Assembly: GCA_030280995.1 (NCBI GenBank)
Contig: JASXTE010000018.1
Coordinates: 1,488,001 to 1,552,000 of the forward strand
Source: Hemileia vastatrix
Taxonomy: Eukaryota > Basidiomycota > Pucciniomycetes > Pucciniales > Zaghouaniaceae
DNA: 64,000 nucleotides
Reading direction: 5' to 3'
Shown: positions 22,726-34,501 of the stretch, one piece after another
Layout of the letters: each line of letters begins with the position of its first letter
Position numbering within the stretch: position 1 is the stretch's first letter
Program-made: the position numbers and the translations under genes
Notes under the pieces: model-generated
Seen by the model: only the letters and a program-made list of their open reading frames with translations
Told to the model about the DNA's origin: nothing
The model's database searches: none

Positions 22726-23930
22726 CCAGTCATTTAGTGAAAATATTAAAATTTTTTGTTCTAGACAACATCTTAAAAAGAGGACCAACACAAAAATTAA
22801 TGTATGTACACTTCAATCTCTCTGAGCAGCACACTGTTTTTTGTATACTTCACCATGAAGTTCAAAAGAATCCAGACTCTAAGAGGTGATAAAACCAGAT
22901 AAAAACTTGATGAACCTGATAGAAGGTTCCAATACCTATCTATCATTTTGTTAAGTTCTATCTTTTCTGTAATTCTTCTGAGAGGACTGAAAACTGAACA
23001 TTGAGAATGTTAGCTTGCATAGCATCAAATCTGAGTTATTCTTGAATTAAAAATTGGATTGATGGAATGGCACCTTCTAGCAGGTTCTGGGTATTTTTTT
23101 TATTGTGCAAGGAGCTTCAATATAATTTTTAAGCTGATATCCTTTTCAGATTTCTATTTTAAATTTAAGACATGTCTACTTAAGCTCTAAAAAAAATGGT
23201 ACAATATATTAAGGAAATTTTTGATTTTTTTATCTCTCCCTAATAAATCTCTAATGCTTTAGAAGACACCCACCAATATTACATGGAAGAAAACAACAAC
23301 AATTCCTGCTAAGTGGAATGATATTGCAGTAATCAAAAAATAAGATGACTAAAAGATCTTTCAAGTCATTTTTCTTGACTTACCAGTTATCTACATAGAT
23401 GAGACTGGTATTCATCTTCATATACAGTGTTCTCATGGCTATTCAACTTTTAGTAAGTTATAGGCATTATTATTAAAACGTAGATGTCTCTTTTTCTTCA
23501 CTTTTGTATTTGATTTTATTTTGATAAGAGAGCCAGAAGTACTCACTGTTGGACCACATCTCATTCAAATTAAATTGGTTACTTCCATATCAAAATAGAG
23601 TCTACGTGTACATTCCATAAGCTGCTCAATGCTGATATAACGAGATATAGCAGAGTTAAGGCTACAGATTTTTTGAGCTTTTTAGTCAGATTTCAAAGAA
23701 AATGTGAAGCCAACACCATGATCATTCTAGATAATTCTCTCTAAATACATAAAAGTGATAATTTTTTGAAAATATCTAACACCTCATAAAAACATCTGAT
23801 GAAATCAATATATACTTCCTCTCAACATTATCTCCATTTTTGAACCTTATTGAACTTAGCTTTAATACTCTAAATGCTTTCATCATAAGAAATATCTTTT
23901 CTTGAAAAACACAGCTAGTTAAGTTGATTT
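21640..23930. other. AT-rich intergenic DNA with a 36-bp A run
   Basis: No gene could be supported. 22689-22724 is an uninterrupted run of 36 A. Scattered + strand stretches (about 22500-22890 and 23520-23760) read like worn coding sequence without a stable frame; a faint resemblance to Ty1/copia integrase around 23630-23730 is too weak to call. Confidence 0.5.
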
Positions 23931-23934
23931 AAAA

Positions 23935-24173
23935 CACCACACAATATGGGGGGAGGACTTGCTAGCAAGTCTGCAACTTTGGACCCAAACTCACCACAGA
24001 TTGAACACACATTGAGCTATTGACAAAGGAACCATACAATCAGGGATGAACACTAATCAGCAGAACAGTTTTAGGTGGGTGTTCAAGTAGAGTTCAGTAT
24101 GGGTTCAGTATGAGTTTCATCTGAGTTCAGGTTGGGGACTTGCTAGCAAGTCCAACCCCTATATTGCATAGTG
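23935..24173. mobile_element. CACTA-type MITE, intergenic copy
   Basis: 239 bp with ends CACCACACAATATGGGG and (reversed) CACTATGCAATATAGGGG, subterminal CTTGCTAGCAAGTC on both sides, and a 3-bp AAA duplication (23932-23934, 24174-24176). It aligns with 19031-19291 in inverted orientation along its whole length. Confidence 0.85.
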
Positions 24174-24179
24174 AAATGG

Positions 24180-24998
24180 CATCAAAGAAGTTATCATACC
24201 TAATATCTGCACAAAACAGTTTGAACACTACCATAAATTTTAGCACGCATGAAATGAAATGAGAACCACCATTTCCAGATCAATATTGAAAGAGCTGAAA
24301 CTTATTTAGTATATATATATTGATGAAATAGAATTTTCATGATACATCATGTTTTCACATATGATGAAACAAGCACAATTTTTTTTTTTCCAGCTGCACC
24401 AATGGAGAATCATGTCACTTGGACACTATATTGTAGGAGCAGCGCTTTTTAGTACTAGATAATTGGTCACATTCAGTTTACCAGTAGAGTGTTCTGGATT
24501 CTTTTGAGCACCAGCCTCATTTGTCATTACATGCAAGACCCTAAAGATTGCTGTACGACTAGTTTAACAATTTTTTCTTTGGAATGTCCTAGTCACCTGT
24601 GCCAATAAATCAGGGAGCTTTTCATTGCTGAAGGACATTTAATGATTTCATGTTTTTTTAACAGTATGCAGAAAATAAGGAAGCAAGAAATAGGGAGATG
24701 AGGTATCTTTATTACTTTCATCAGCTTTAGTTACATTAACATTTACTTCATTTTATTGCTTTACAATATTGATCCTATCAGATGGATCTTCCATTGACAC
24801 ATCAGGGGTGCAATCGAATTTATCCACTAAGAATCAGTACAGACAGTATGGCCTCCTGTTAGTGTCAATTTCAAGTTGATAATTGGTTGCAAATGTGTGA
24901 TAGAGAATGTTGAAACTCATTGGTTTAGCATCCAAATTAAGAAACAAGTCTTCATTCACAGAATAGAAGTCAGTACCTATAATCCTCTTTATAAGATA

Positions 24999-25036
<38 letters not shown>

Positions 25037-26413
25037 TACCATTCATCCCAGTTGTCACCTGCTAAGTTGAGTTTAGGGTTGTTGATTTTGATACCTAGAT
25101 TCAGGTTCCAGTTCTGTAGATGTTGTTGCATTACAGCTTTGCTATGTATAATATCAGATGCATGTAGGGATCTATTTTGACAAGGTGAAGGAGAAAGGAG
25201 CAAGAGACAAGAGAAGGGTAGTGATGGATGGATAGGTGGATATGTTAGGGAAACCGTGATCTGTTGCATGAAAAGAAGGTAAGAAAGAGATGACGTAATT
25301 CAAGAGAGAAGGGGTACCAAGGGTTTCTGAGAAAGAGGGGAGGGGTTCTGAGCAAGTGGGAGGAGTCCCAAGAATGTGGGAGGAGTTCTGAGAGAAAGAG
25401 AGTAGTTCAGAGTGAGTGAAAGGGGTGAGAGAGGGGATGATGATGATGATGATGATGATGTAGGGGTTGAGGAAATTTTACCAACACTAAAGATAGGTAG
25501 ATTTCTTGTGACAGCACCAAGGGGTCTTTTAGCTACCAACACTGCACTTCTGCTGCTAATCTAATGGTAGTCAAAAATGGCTGATATTATTTACCAGCAG
25601 GAACAGCCCATAACCTGTTAACTCAGTATCAGCAACTCAGGACCCTGCAATGAACTGGAGAACCTGGATCTCACTGCAACAGGTTTTACTTACAATAACT
25701 GAGTACATAAGCCTATCTACTCAACAAGAAGTAGCTTCTCTCACAGACAATTCATAATAAAATGACTCAAGTAATATGCAATCATATACTTAAAACTTAC
25801 TTCAACAGAGGTAGAAGCCCTAAACAACAACAAAAATAGTAGCTACAAAAGACATGTATTGTAATTAATATGCAATGCTGTGCCTCATTTCTGTTATTAT
25901 GATGATGATGATAATTTTGTAGCAAATCAACACTGGTAACATTGTACTAACAAGCAAAAGTCCATTACCCAGACAACAGATTGGATCAATTTCAATAATC
26001 AATTTAGTAACTCATAACTCTTTGAAGCACATCATATAAGATCAACCACATACCACTAGCAGTCAGAATTATAATGAACTATTAATAGATCTAACAACAT
26101 TGAAATTTGGTTTGATATATCAAGTATGTTTGAAATTAAATATTGACATTGTGCAAGTATTAAAAAAGTATCATCAGTAAATCACTCATACATGTAAAGA
26201 TGTGCTTAGTTTTTCTTTAATTAAACTAGATGTTTACAACAAGAGAGTAATGGGTGTCTAATTAAAACATTGACAAATTCTAAAAAAGAAAAAAAAAAGG
26301 TTTTCCAACCCACAAGCAAGTCAACAACACTAAGTGGGAACTAATTCCACCAAAAATAGTATCTTAAGAAACTAATAAACTCAAAATGGTAGATTTTGCA
26401 AACTTTATCTTGA
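24180..26413. other. intergenic DNA downstream of the transporter gene
   Basis: No gene supported. It contains a 33-bp T run (25003-25035) and a (GAT)n microsatellite at 25437-25464. The region just below 26414 is the 3' flank of the transporter gene. Confidence 0.5.
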
Positions 26414-28689
26414 TCAAGAAGAACTTCGAGGTGGGCAGCAAGCCTCGGTTATGCACGATTCATCACACTGGGCTAAGCATTCATCCTAAACATCATAAAA
26501 TATTTGCAAGTAAGGAGTTGTGCTTTGGGCGATTAAAAAAAATAAAAACAACAAACCTCTAATTGAGTATTTACCGAGGTATGATCGGAAATATTGCTAT
26601 TAGAGTTGCGAACAGTCAGGCGACTGGCTACATTACTTGCATCCGGGCTTTCACTATCATATGATTTACACTCAGGTTGAATAGTGCTATCGAGAAGAAA
26701 ACTAGTGAGCAGAAAGCCATCCTACTCGCAAAGATCAAGAAGAAAAACAAACAAAACATACCTAGAATGAATTCCAAAGGAATGAAGACACTTGCGAATG
26801 TCACGACTAACTAGCGAATAATCATGTCCTGGTACTACCCGAACATGAACTGAAGCAACAAGCTTAGATTCTGAAAGAGACCAGATATGAAATTCTAACA
26901 AAAGTATCCGTCAAATCGCGTCAAGTATAAATCACTATTGGTCAATTATTTACATACCATGCACTGAATCAACCCCGTCGATAGAGCTGATCTTATCGCG
27001 GACCTCAGCTAGGTCCACATTTGATGGTGTGCCTTGTAAAAGAATAAAACAGGCTGATCGAACTAAGAACGAAGCCACGATCAATAATCAACAACCAAGT
27101 AGCGCATGCACATACTAAAAATATAAAAATACCAACCAAGAGGCAATGCTGAATGAAATATAACTATCGTGATGAGGAAACTCACTAGGGGATCTGCATA
27201 CTTGACAATGTGATGATATGAAGGAGGGCACAAGAGTACCAGAACACCGGTTATAATGACAGCAATATTGCCTAGTGCATCTCCCAAAGTATGCAAAAAT
27301 ACAGCCCGGATATTCATAGAGCCGTGAGAGTGACTATGATGGTGATGGTGATGGTGATGGTGATGTGCAGATTGTGGCTGTTGAGGCTCAGGCTCATTAT
27401 GGGAGTGACCATCTTCAAAGGTTTCATCATTGGACGAGTTATCAGCCGCTTCAATATCATTTCCCTGCTGAACTCGTCGAATAGCTAACTCCGCAGAGCG
27501 TATGTGCTGATCTCGAAGTTGTGCAGGGTGGAGAAATGTGTTATTTTCGACAAGGGTGTGCCGACGCGATTTGTGGACCGGTTGAGCCTCAGCGGGGGCG
27601 TTTTGAGATATGTGTGAAGAAAGAGGTAAAGATTGTGATAATAAGGGCTCGCGTTCAGGATCGATCTTGCTTGGGGGCACACTGATATATGTAAAATTAG
27701 GCGGATGAGCTTCACGAGAAACAGCTTCAACGGGCTTGTTAGTAGGTGGGTTGTGAGAGTGAGAATGGCCATGATCTGGGTAACAGAATTTATGTATGCA
27801 TGAACTCATTAATGGAATTATACAGAGGATTAAAAGGAATTATACTCACCATGGAAAAGGAATAGACCAAGAATATTGGACAACAATCCCAGAATTCCTA
27901 CGTGAACAACCAACAAAGGCTTATTGACCACTGCATACATTGCAAGCTGAAAGCGTTAGTAGATAAAATGAAGAGAAGAAGTAAACCCCACATTGGCACT
28001 AACAGGAGGGAGAGAAAAGTTTTTGAATAGTTTCAATTAAAATGGAGAAACACAAAGCCAAAAGGAAGACTCCATTGATTAAAGCGCCTTTAGATCAATT
28101 ATCAACATGGCATAAAAAAAAAACACAGCTCTCATAAGAAAAAAGCCCAAATTTCCTATAAAACTCAAACAAATCACAAGTACTTACCGACAATTTCGGC
28201 ACGCTGATAGCCATAAGTGTATTTTTCAGATCGTTCTCCCAATCTGCTATAATGATAGGCATAAAGTGCAATGACCAAAGAAAAGACTATGAAGCAGAAA
28301 CCAAGTGGTATCAAATATTTGCTTAATTAAATGGAGAGGCTTGAATACTACCATCGTTGAGCATCTGATTGAAAGAATAAAATAAGAATCCATCCATAAT
28401 TAAAAAGCAAAAACACAGGGTAAGAAACAAGAATGAAGAGTAAAGATAAAAAAAGATAGAGGAATGAATGAAAATATAATTTACATGAAAGCTGTCAGCG
28501 ACGAGAGCCAAACTTCCAACGGAAGAGCCAACTAGGGAACAAAAGAAAGAAAGTGGACAGATATAAAAACGGGGTTGAGAAAGAAATGGAAACAAGATCC
28601 CAGGACGACATACCAATGATTTCGACAAAGAAGAAGGCAGAATCAACGAGGAGCAAAATAATAAGATTCGTGTTTTGAGAAAAATGCAT
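26414..28689 (-). CDS. zinc/cation transporter of the CDF family, 475 aa, 11 exons
   Basis: Moves Zn2+ (possibly Co2+ or Cd2+) out of the cytosol, by family usually into the vacuole or secretory organelles in exchange for H+. Exons (reverse): 28689-28614, 28531-28485, 28364-28352, 28286-28188, 28087-28004, 27930-27850, 27775-27137, 27053-26958, 26870-26762, 26686-26575, 26485-26414. All ten introns are GT-AG, 65-120 nt; spliced length is 1428 nt. Six membrane segments are visible. The zinc site appears as two HxxxD motifs, HMLND (41-45) and HTLGD (295-299). Between TM4 and TM5 is a long cytosolic loop with HGHSHSH near 135 and ten His at 271-280. After TM6 comes a cytosolic domain (SSIDGVDSVH, FGIHSSTIQPE). 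The tail is Cys-rich (DECLAQCDESCITEACCPP). It resembles yeast ZRC1/COT1. The frame closes exactly, so the model is firm; intron 5's acceptor was chosen because it alone keeps frame. Confidence 0.93.
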
Positions 28690-29639
28690 TGTGAAAACGA
28701 AAAGATGAAAAGATGATGAAGAACAAAATAAAAATAGAAAGTCAAAAAATAGAGGAAAAAGGCGGGCAATATATAAAAAGATAAAAAGATAAAAAGTCGA
28801 TGTGATCTTTTAAAAGTCTACAATCTAAACTCCCACCCTGCAAAATTTGCACATCACACCAACAACACACTCATATTGCATATTTCCAAAACCATCCACT
28901 CAAAATTTGACACCCATGACTAATTGCTAACGGTTGTCAATCACTTTTCCGAAATCGTGTCGACAAATAACAACGGCTTTACTGTTAGAGCTTTAAAACG
29001 AGTCGCCCTTTTATCTAAAAAATCAATAATCGAAACTCATCAATATTCAACCAGCATGTGCTCAGAGCCTGAAACTCATGTCAAGGGTGCAACGTATTTT
29101 TTGAAAAACGTCTCCCAGGGCGATCAAATAGAAGGAGTGGGAAAATTAAATCAAATAATAAGAGGTGGGAGAATGAGAATTATTAACAATAAAAAACAAT
29201 CGGAATCTGTTATAAGACACAGACGTATTCATGTTTGAATCTACACCACATGGGAGTCAATCATCAATCAGATAAGCCCCACACCCTGACTTCACCGCCG
29301 GTAGTGTAGCATGCTCAGTGTTTAGTGCGCGGTCTTCCCAGAAGAATGACAGCTAAGTTAAAACTGAATCAAACCAAAGATAGGGATTGGCACCTGTTAT
29401 CAGTTGCTCACTTTTTTTTTTTCGTGTGAGGATCTAGAGAACAATAGATACCATCAAAACTACATATACGTGAAATCACCGTGTAAGATTGGGAGGAGTA
29501 AAAAATATGACAATAATAAACAAATGTCATTAGAGAACCACAAATGAAACATGAGTTTCTTGAGAACTACGGAGGATGAAATGAAAAAAATATGAATTTG
29601 TGCACTTATATACATCTACTTGTATCTACGTCCGTAATA
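28690..29639. other. upstream region of the transporter gene
   Basis: It must hold the promoter of the CDF gene, but no element can be pinned. A 104-codon + strand frame at 28924-29238 has no recognisable feature and is not called. Confidence 0.4.
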
Positions 29640-29842
29640 GACGGCATCAAAGTTCGAAATTTATCATTAATTAAAAGGTATTTCTTACTATACAAATACC
29701 ACTACAAAAGCAACTTCAATTATTAGAAAAAAGGGGTTTTTGGTGCATGATATGCTATATATATTAAAAAAATGTGCATGGCTGAATAAGTGGGAAAAAA
29801 AGGGCCTTCTTGTTAAAGGATATTTCTAACATTGATACCCTT
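29640..29842. mobile_element. diverged MITE of the GGGGGTATCA family
   Basis: It begins TAATA|GACGGCATCAAAGTTCGAAATTT and aligns with the intact copy at 60728-60925 through motifs such as TTAAAAGGTATTTC near the left, a GGTTTTTGGTGCATGA region, and GTGGGAAAAAAAG. It ends near CTAACATTGATACCC. The TAATA duplication survives only on the left. Confidence 0.65.
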
Positions 29843-30002
29843 CAACGGATGAGCTTAGTTACACTATGCACCTAGTAACGTATCCCTGATGGGGATATCC
29901 ATGCGCAAGTTGGGGATATTATAGGAAGGGACATAAGGTTAGAAAAAAAAATGTAACAAAAGTAAGTGTAAGAAAAATATTTTACAGCCATATATATTTA
30001 TT

Positions 30003-30117
30003 TTTTTTCATAAAAAAAACATTAAAAAAACAAAAGAAAAAAAAATAAGAAAAAAAAAAAAAAGAGAGAGAGAGAAAAGGAAAGAAAAAGAAAAAGAAAA
30101 AGAAAAAGAAAAAGAAA

Positions 30118-30149
<32 letters not shown>

Positions 30150-30960
30150 GAAAAAAAAGAAGAAAAAATTTAAAAAAAAAAACTAAAACTAAAACTAAAA
30201 AAGCAAGAAAAAATTTAAAAATTAAAAAAAATTTAAAAAAATAAATAAAAAATAAATAAAAAATTAAAAAAAAGAAGAAAAAACATGAAAAATAGAAATC
30301 AAAGGTATAAAAAAAATAAAAAAAATAAAAAAAATAAAAAATAAAAAGATAAAAAAGATGAAAAAAAAAAAAAAAATACAAAATTTTTAAACAAAATTTT
30401 AAAAAATTAAAAAAATTAAAAAAGTAAAAAAAAAATGAATAAAATGAAAAAAAAAAATTAAAAAAATGAAAAAAAAAATGAAAAAAAATGAAAAAAAATG
30501 AAAAATATCATAAAATGTAAAAAAATATAAAAAAAAAATAAAGAAAGAAAGGAAGGAAAGAAAGGAAAGAAAGGAAAGAAAGGAAAGAAAGGAAAGAAAG
30601 GAAAGAAAGGAAAGAAAGGAAAGAAAGGAAAGAAAGGAAAGAAAGGAAAGAAAGGAAAGAAAGGAAAGAAAGGAAAGAAAGGAAAGAAAGGAAAGAAAGG
30701 GAAGAAAGGAAAGAAAGGAAAGAAAGGAAGAAGGAAAGATGAAGGAAAAAGAAGAAAGGAAAAAGAAGAAAGGAAAAAGAAGAAAGGAAAAAGAAGAAAG
30801 GAAAAAGAAGAAAGGAAAAAGAAGAAAGGAAAAAGAAGAAAGGAAAAAGAAGAAAGGAAAAAGAAGAAAGGAAAAAGAAGAAAAAGAAGACAAAAATGAA
30901 ATGATTTTAAAAAATAAAGATGGAAAGAACAGAAAAAAAGAGAAAAATTAAAAAATAAAT
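30003..30960. repeat. kilobase polypurine microsatellite tract
   Basis: The + strand is almost only A and G for about 900 bp. Parts: A-rich with (AAAGAA)n at about 30074-30140, a 9-bp unit GGAAAGAAA repeated about 20 times (30540-30735), and a 14-bp unit GGAAAAAGAAGAAA repeated about ten times (30740-30890). The long Phe/Pro/Ser open frames on the reverse strand are products of the repeat. Confidence 0.95.
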
Positions 30961-31042
30961 AAAAATTAGAAGAAATGGTAGGAGCAGTGGAGGATGTACA
31001 GTGGGATGAATGGATAAAAGAATTTTGAAGAACATTCATCAT

Positions 31043-31336
31043 TTAATCAAAAGAAAGCTGAGAGATGTCTCTTTGTAATTCAAAATGGTGATCCACTTCA
31101 GTGGCAAGATAATTGACTGATGATGTTAATAGAAGTTGGGTGAAAACTGCTTCTGTTTCATTGAAACCAAAAACAAAACCTGAGCATTGAACTGCCTCTA
31201 AAAGTGATTTAACTTTTTTGCCATGGTCCATGACATTTGTGAAAGGCAAGGTTTTAATATTTAGAAAGTCATTAAAAAGAGCCATGCAAGTAGTGTGAGA
31301 TGCTTTGTCAATCTTGGAACTGAGGATAGAAAACAC
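31043..31336 (-). pseudogene. possible Ty1/copia gag fragment
   Basis: A 97-codon reverse frame with a helical, Gag/UBN2-like composition: an ALFNDFLNIKTLPF segment, then KSLLEAVQCSGF and FTQLLLTSSVNYLATEVDHHFE. This order (capsid helix, then a LL.SLP-like helix) recalls the Gag polyprotein of copia elements. No RT or integrase is next to it, and no termini were found. The call rests on memory of the fold's pattern and is tentative. Confidence 0.3.
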
Positions 31337-31368
31337 TTTATAGCATGTAATGCCAAAATAAATGAAAC

Positions 31369-31570
31369 TGTCAGCCAGGCTGTACCAGGAGTCCTGTAAA
31401 ATAATATAATACTTTATTGAACTTAAAAACAGAAAATTTCTATTTTTATTTATGTATTTAAACTAAATTTATATTGAGAAACAAAATTAAAATAACTAAA
31501 TTATAATAATAAATTAAAATATGAGTCATATAAATTTTGTTACTATATAAATTGTAAATACAATTAACTA
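31369..31570 (+). repeat. truncated LTR fragment (TGTCAGCC start)
   Basis: It begins TGTCAGCCAGGCTGTACCAGG, sharing the first bases with the LTRs of Elements 2 and 3, and diverges after about 15 bp. It stops at 31570, where a GGGGGTATCA terminus begins. Confidence 0.45.
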
Positions 31571-31586
31571 GGGGGTATCAATGTTG
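31571..31586 (+). repeat. GGGGGTATCAATGTT terminus, MITE-like
   Basis: It is the same terminal motif as the MITE at 60728 (GGGGGTATCAAAGTT) and stands about 390 bp upstream of the Myb/SANT-like pseudogene, as 63085 does for the intact gene. No matching right end was found. Confidence 0.5.
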
Positions 31587-31956
31587 ACCAATCTGAAATT
31601 AAATTAATTGCGGATAAAAATCATTATACCACAATTATCTTCCACAATTATATGTGCTAATAATTGAGTTATTAGACCTTTTACGTGTCAATGTTCACCT
31701 CTATCCAACCTTTTTATCCTCAATTTTCATAACCACCTCTTGGACAACTTTCTGGATGTGCCAGCCTCCCTACCTTTTTGCGCACTCCCATCCTGTCTAT
31801 TCATTTCTATTCAAAACCCTTCCCCATCTAATCTGTTTTTTTCTTCTCATTTTCATCTTCAAATATCTCAACATTCCCTGTCATCATAGATCTTCTTAAA
31901 GGCAGCCTTCCCCCAGTTGTTCTTCAAATCCCATTGATCCCTCTTTCCCCCACTCA

Positions 31957-33196
31957 GCTGAGAAATCAAAGACTGTTCAACTAAAAAAAGATGATCATAT
32001 CATACTTATCAACTGAATGAAAAAAAACTAATTATGATTCTTGTTTTGGCACTGAGAATGCAACTAAAGTAAGACGGCCCCCTGCACCAAAAGTCAATGG
32101 CTATCTTCTAATGGCCAATGAATTATGAAATAAGACAAAGGGAAGGATTAATCTTTTGCCTAAAAATATTTCTGACTGTTTCAAGCATTACTGAGCCAAA
32201 TACAAGAAGGAAAAGACTCTTTCATGTTCTACTGGTTTTGGTATTACCAACATTGATATCAGTAAGGGCATAAAATCCATAGATGATAAACCTGATTCTT
32301 TATGTCCATACTTTAAAGAGATGGATGATATTTTTGGAGAGAAAGCTGATGTTAATCCTGCAATCATTTTGGATGCTGAAGATGCTATCTCCAAACATGA
32401 TGTTGAAAGAAATATTTTTCCTTCTTCTTCTACTCAAGTCTCCTCTCATTTAGCTTCCACAAATCAAGATATCTTTTCAATAGATCCTTATGGCAATATA
32501 AAACAATCTGATCTAACTCAAATATTTTTCTTTTTCTTTTATCTTACCAATTCTTTTTTTTATTTAAATTTTCTTATTTCTAAAAAGGCATAAGAAAAAA
32601 TGCAGGAGCCACAATCAACTAAGTCAGAAGCCAGCAACAATGATGAGGAGGAATAGGTGACCTTGAAAAAATAGCAAAGGGCTTCAAATAGTCTAAATTT
32701 TCACTCTCAAAGAAGAAAAAAAAGCAATACTTCATTTCAAGCCCCTTTTTCTTCTATCAAAGAATTTTTGGAGAAATGTGATGCTGGTAAGTAATACCAT
32801 ACCTCTTAATACTTTAATCTGCTTTTCTTCTACTTTTTGTAAATATTTCTTATCATTCTAGAACAAGTGGAAGTTTTTAAAGAGACTCAAAAGTTTGAAA
32901 AGCAAAAATATGAGCTCTCTTGAAGGAGGGATGATAGGGTACAAGACTTGGAGGAGAGGAAGTACCAGCTCTCTTTATGGAAGGATGATAGGGCACAAGC
33001 CTTGGATGAGAAGAAATTTGAGCTAACTATTAGTATTGAAAAACCAATAAAAGAGGAGAAAACACTCAAGCACCAAAACTTAATAGAACAGATGAAATTT
33101 AACCATGATCTTAAAGAAAATTCAAAGAAGAAACTTTTTTTAATAGAATGTGTTAAAGCCAATAAATCTAATGAAGAAATTGAAAGTATAATGTAA
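31957..33196 (+). pseudogene. broken Myb/SANT-like coiled-coil gene
   Basis: Reads as a decayed paralogue of the gene at 63452. Shared blocks, with the same order and spacing: QLKKDD, PKVNGYLLMAN, K(T)xGRI, F-K-x-Y-x-x-KYKK, STGFGI, CP(Y/F)-x-x-x-MDxxFG and DVNP. This arrangement recalls the Myb/SANT-like DNA-binding domain of transposon-related proteins. Downstream, a GTAAGT...CTAG intron (32788-32860) joins to a C-terminal coiled coil with repeated KYELS-type/DDR units, ending at TAA 33196. At least four in-frame stops (first after LIN, about 32014) plus frame changes make it non-functional. DNA binding is inferred from family resemblance. Confidence 0.65.
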
Positions 33197-33289
33197 TTTT
33201 TTGATGACTAGTTTGTTTTATTTCTTTTACAATTCAATTATTCATAATTATTTTTACATAATATTTTACAATAATTTCCTGTATTTCAT

Positions 33290-33935
33290 TAATCTATCCA
33301 TCATTAGTTGAAGTTTCATATTTTAATGTTATAAATTCTTTTTAAATAAAATTTTCAAGAATTTTTAATGTTAAAAATTCTTTTTTAGTTAAAATTTTCA
33401 AGTCACATTTGAAAATTTTTCAATCCCACCCCTGCATTTGATTGAACTAAGGGGTAGGTATCACCAAAATTCTTTCAAGTAAAGATTTTTTCAAGTCTTA
33501 TATGAAATTTTGGAAATACTCCCCCCTTCCTCTATCCATCATTAGTTGAATTTTAGTATTTTAATGTTAAAAATTCTTTTTTAAATAAAATTTTCAAGTC
33601 TCATTTGAGAATTTACCTGTCCCCCCCCATTGCATTTTTTTAAACTAAGGGGTGGGTATCACCAAAAAATTTTCAAGTCAATAATTTTGCAAGTCTTATA
33701 TTAAATTTTGGCAATACTCCCCCCTGCATTTTATTGAAGTAAGGGATTGGTATCACCAAAATTTCAAGTCAATTTTTTTTTTGCAAGTCTGATATGAAAA
33801 TTTGGCAACACCCCCCCCTCCTGTATTTCATTGAATTAAGGGAAGGGTATCAACAAATTTTCAAGTCAAAACTTTCTTGTAAAAGTCTTATATTAAAATT
33901 TGGCAATACCCCCCCCCCTGTATTTTATTGAATTA
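33290..33935 (+). repeat. tandem array of ~100-190-bp units with inverted-repeat cores
   Basis: Four or five diverged units. Each has a C run, TGTATTTTATTGAATTAAGGGG, then GGTATCACCAAAATTT, TTCAAGTC, and AAATTTTGGCAATACC, which is close to the reverse complement of the second string. Each unit is thus an imperfect palindrome. Clear unit starts lie near 33430, 33624, 33720, 33816 and 33910. Confidence 0.75.
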
Positions 33936-33954
33936 AAGAAATCAAATGGAAAAA

Positions 33955-34300
33955 AAATTAAAAATGAAAATTTCATCAACCAATTATTTTCACCAGTCCA
34001 AATCAAGTTTTTCAATTTTATATAATAGCCAGTAGAGCAACCTAAGGCCAGATGCACCATCATATAAAACCAGAAAACTATCTTGAAGTAACTTTAAAAA
34101 ATAATTGGAAGAGATGAATCCAAATTTAAATGGAAAATGAAAATTTCATCAACAAATTATTTTCACCAGTTAGAATCAAGTTTTCCAATTTTATATAATA
34201 GCCAGTAGAGCAACCTAAGGCCAGATGCACCATCATATATATCCAGAAAACTATCTTGACGTAAATTTAAAAAATTATTTGAAGAGAAAAATCCAAATTC
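33955..34300 (+). repeat. two-copy tandem repeat, period 173 bp
   Basis: 33955-34127 and 34128-34300 align closely over their length; for example TTTCATCAAC begins at 33971 and 34144, and GCCAGTAGAGCAACCTAAGG occurs in both. Confidence 0.9.
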
Positions 34301-34501
34301 AAATGAAAAAATAAATTAAAAGAAAAAATAAAATTGTTAAAAAAGGAAAATTAAAAGGAAAATTAAAAAGAATAAAAAAAGATAAAAAATAAAATAAAAT
34401 AAAAATTAATAAATGAGAAAAAGAAAAGAAAAAAAAGGATGAAAATATTTAATGATAGAAAAAAATTTATAATATTTTAGTTACCAAACTTGAAAAATCT
34501 A

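Noticed and set aside
23520..23760. Copia integrase-like remnant on the + strand
   Set aside because: Only a few residues in the right order (DITRYSR and a later DNS) could be matched by eye; there is no stable frame and no neighbouring domains.
25300..25542. 80-codon reverse ORF with a Ser run
   Set aside because: The Ser run is the (GAT)n microsatellite read backwards; the rest has no recognisable feature.
27291..27488. + strand ORF with a Met-Val repeat
   Set aside because: It is the antisense of the poly-His codons of the CDF transporter.
28924..29238. 104-codon + strand ORF divergent from the transporter gene
   Set aside because: No motif, no paralogue in the window, and no intron or start signal. 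The length is possible by chance in this less AT-rich stretch.
29290..29350. tRNA-like 5' sequence (GCCGGTAGTGTAGC)
   Set aside because: No B box follows and no cloverleaf could be drawn.
30022..31042. Long Phe/Pro/Ser-rich reverse-strand ORFs (up to 194 codons)
   Set aside because: They are translations of the GGAAAGAAA and GGAAAAAGAAGAAA repeats, open in several frames at once.
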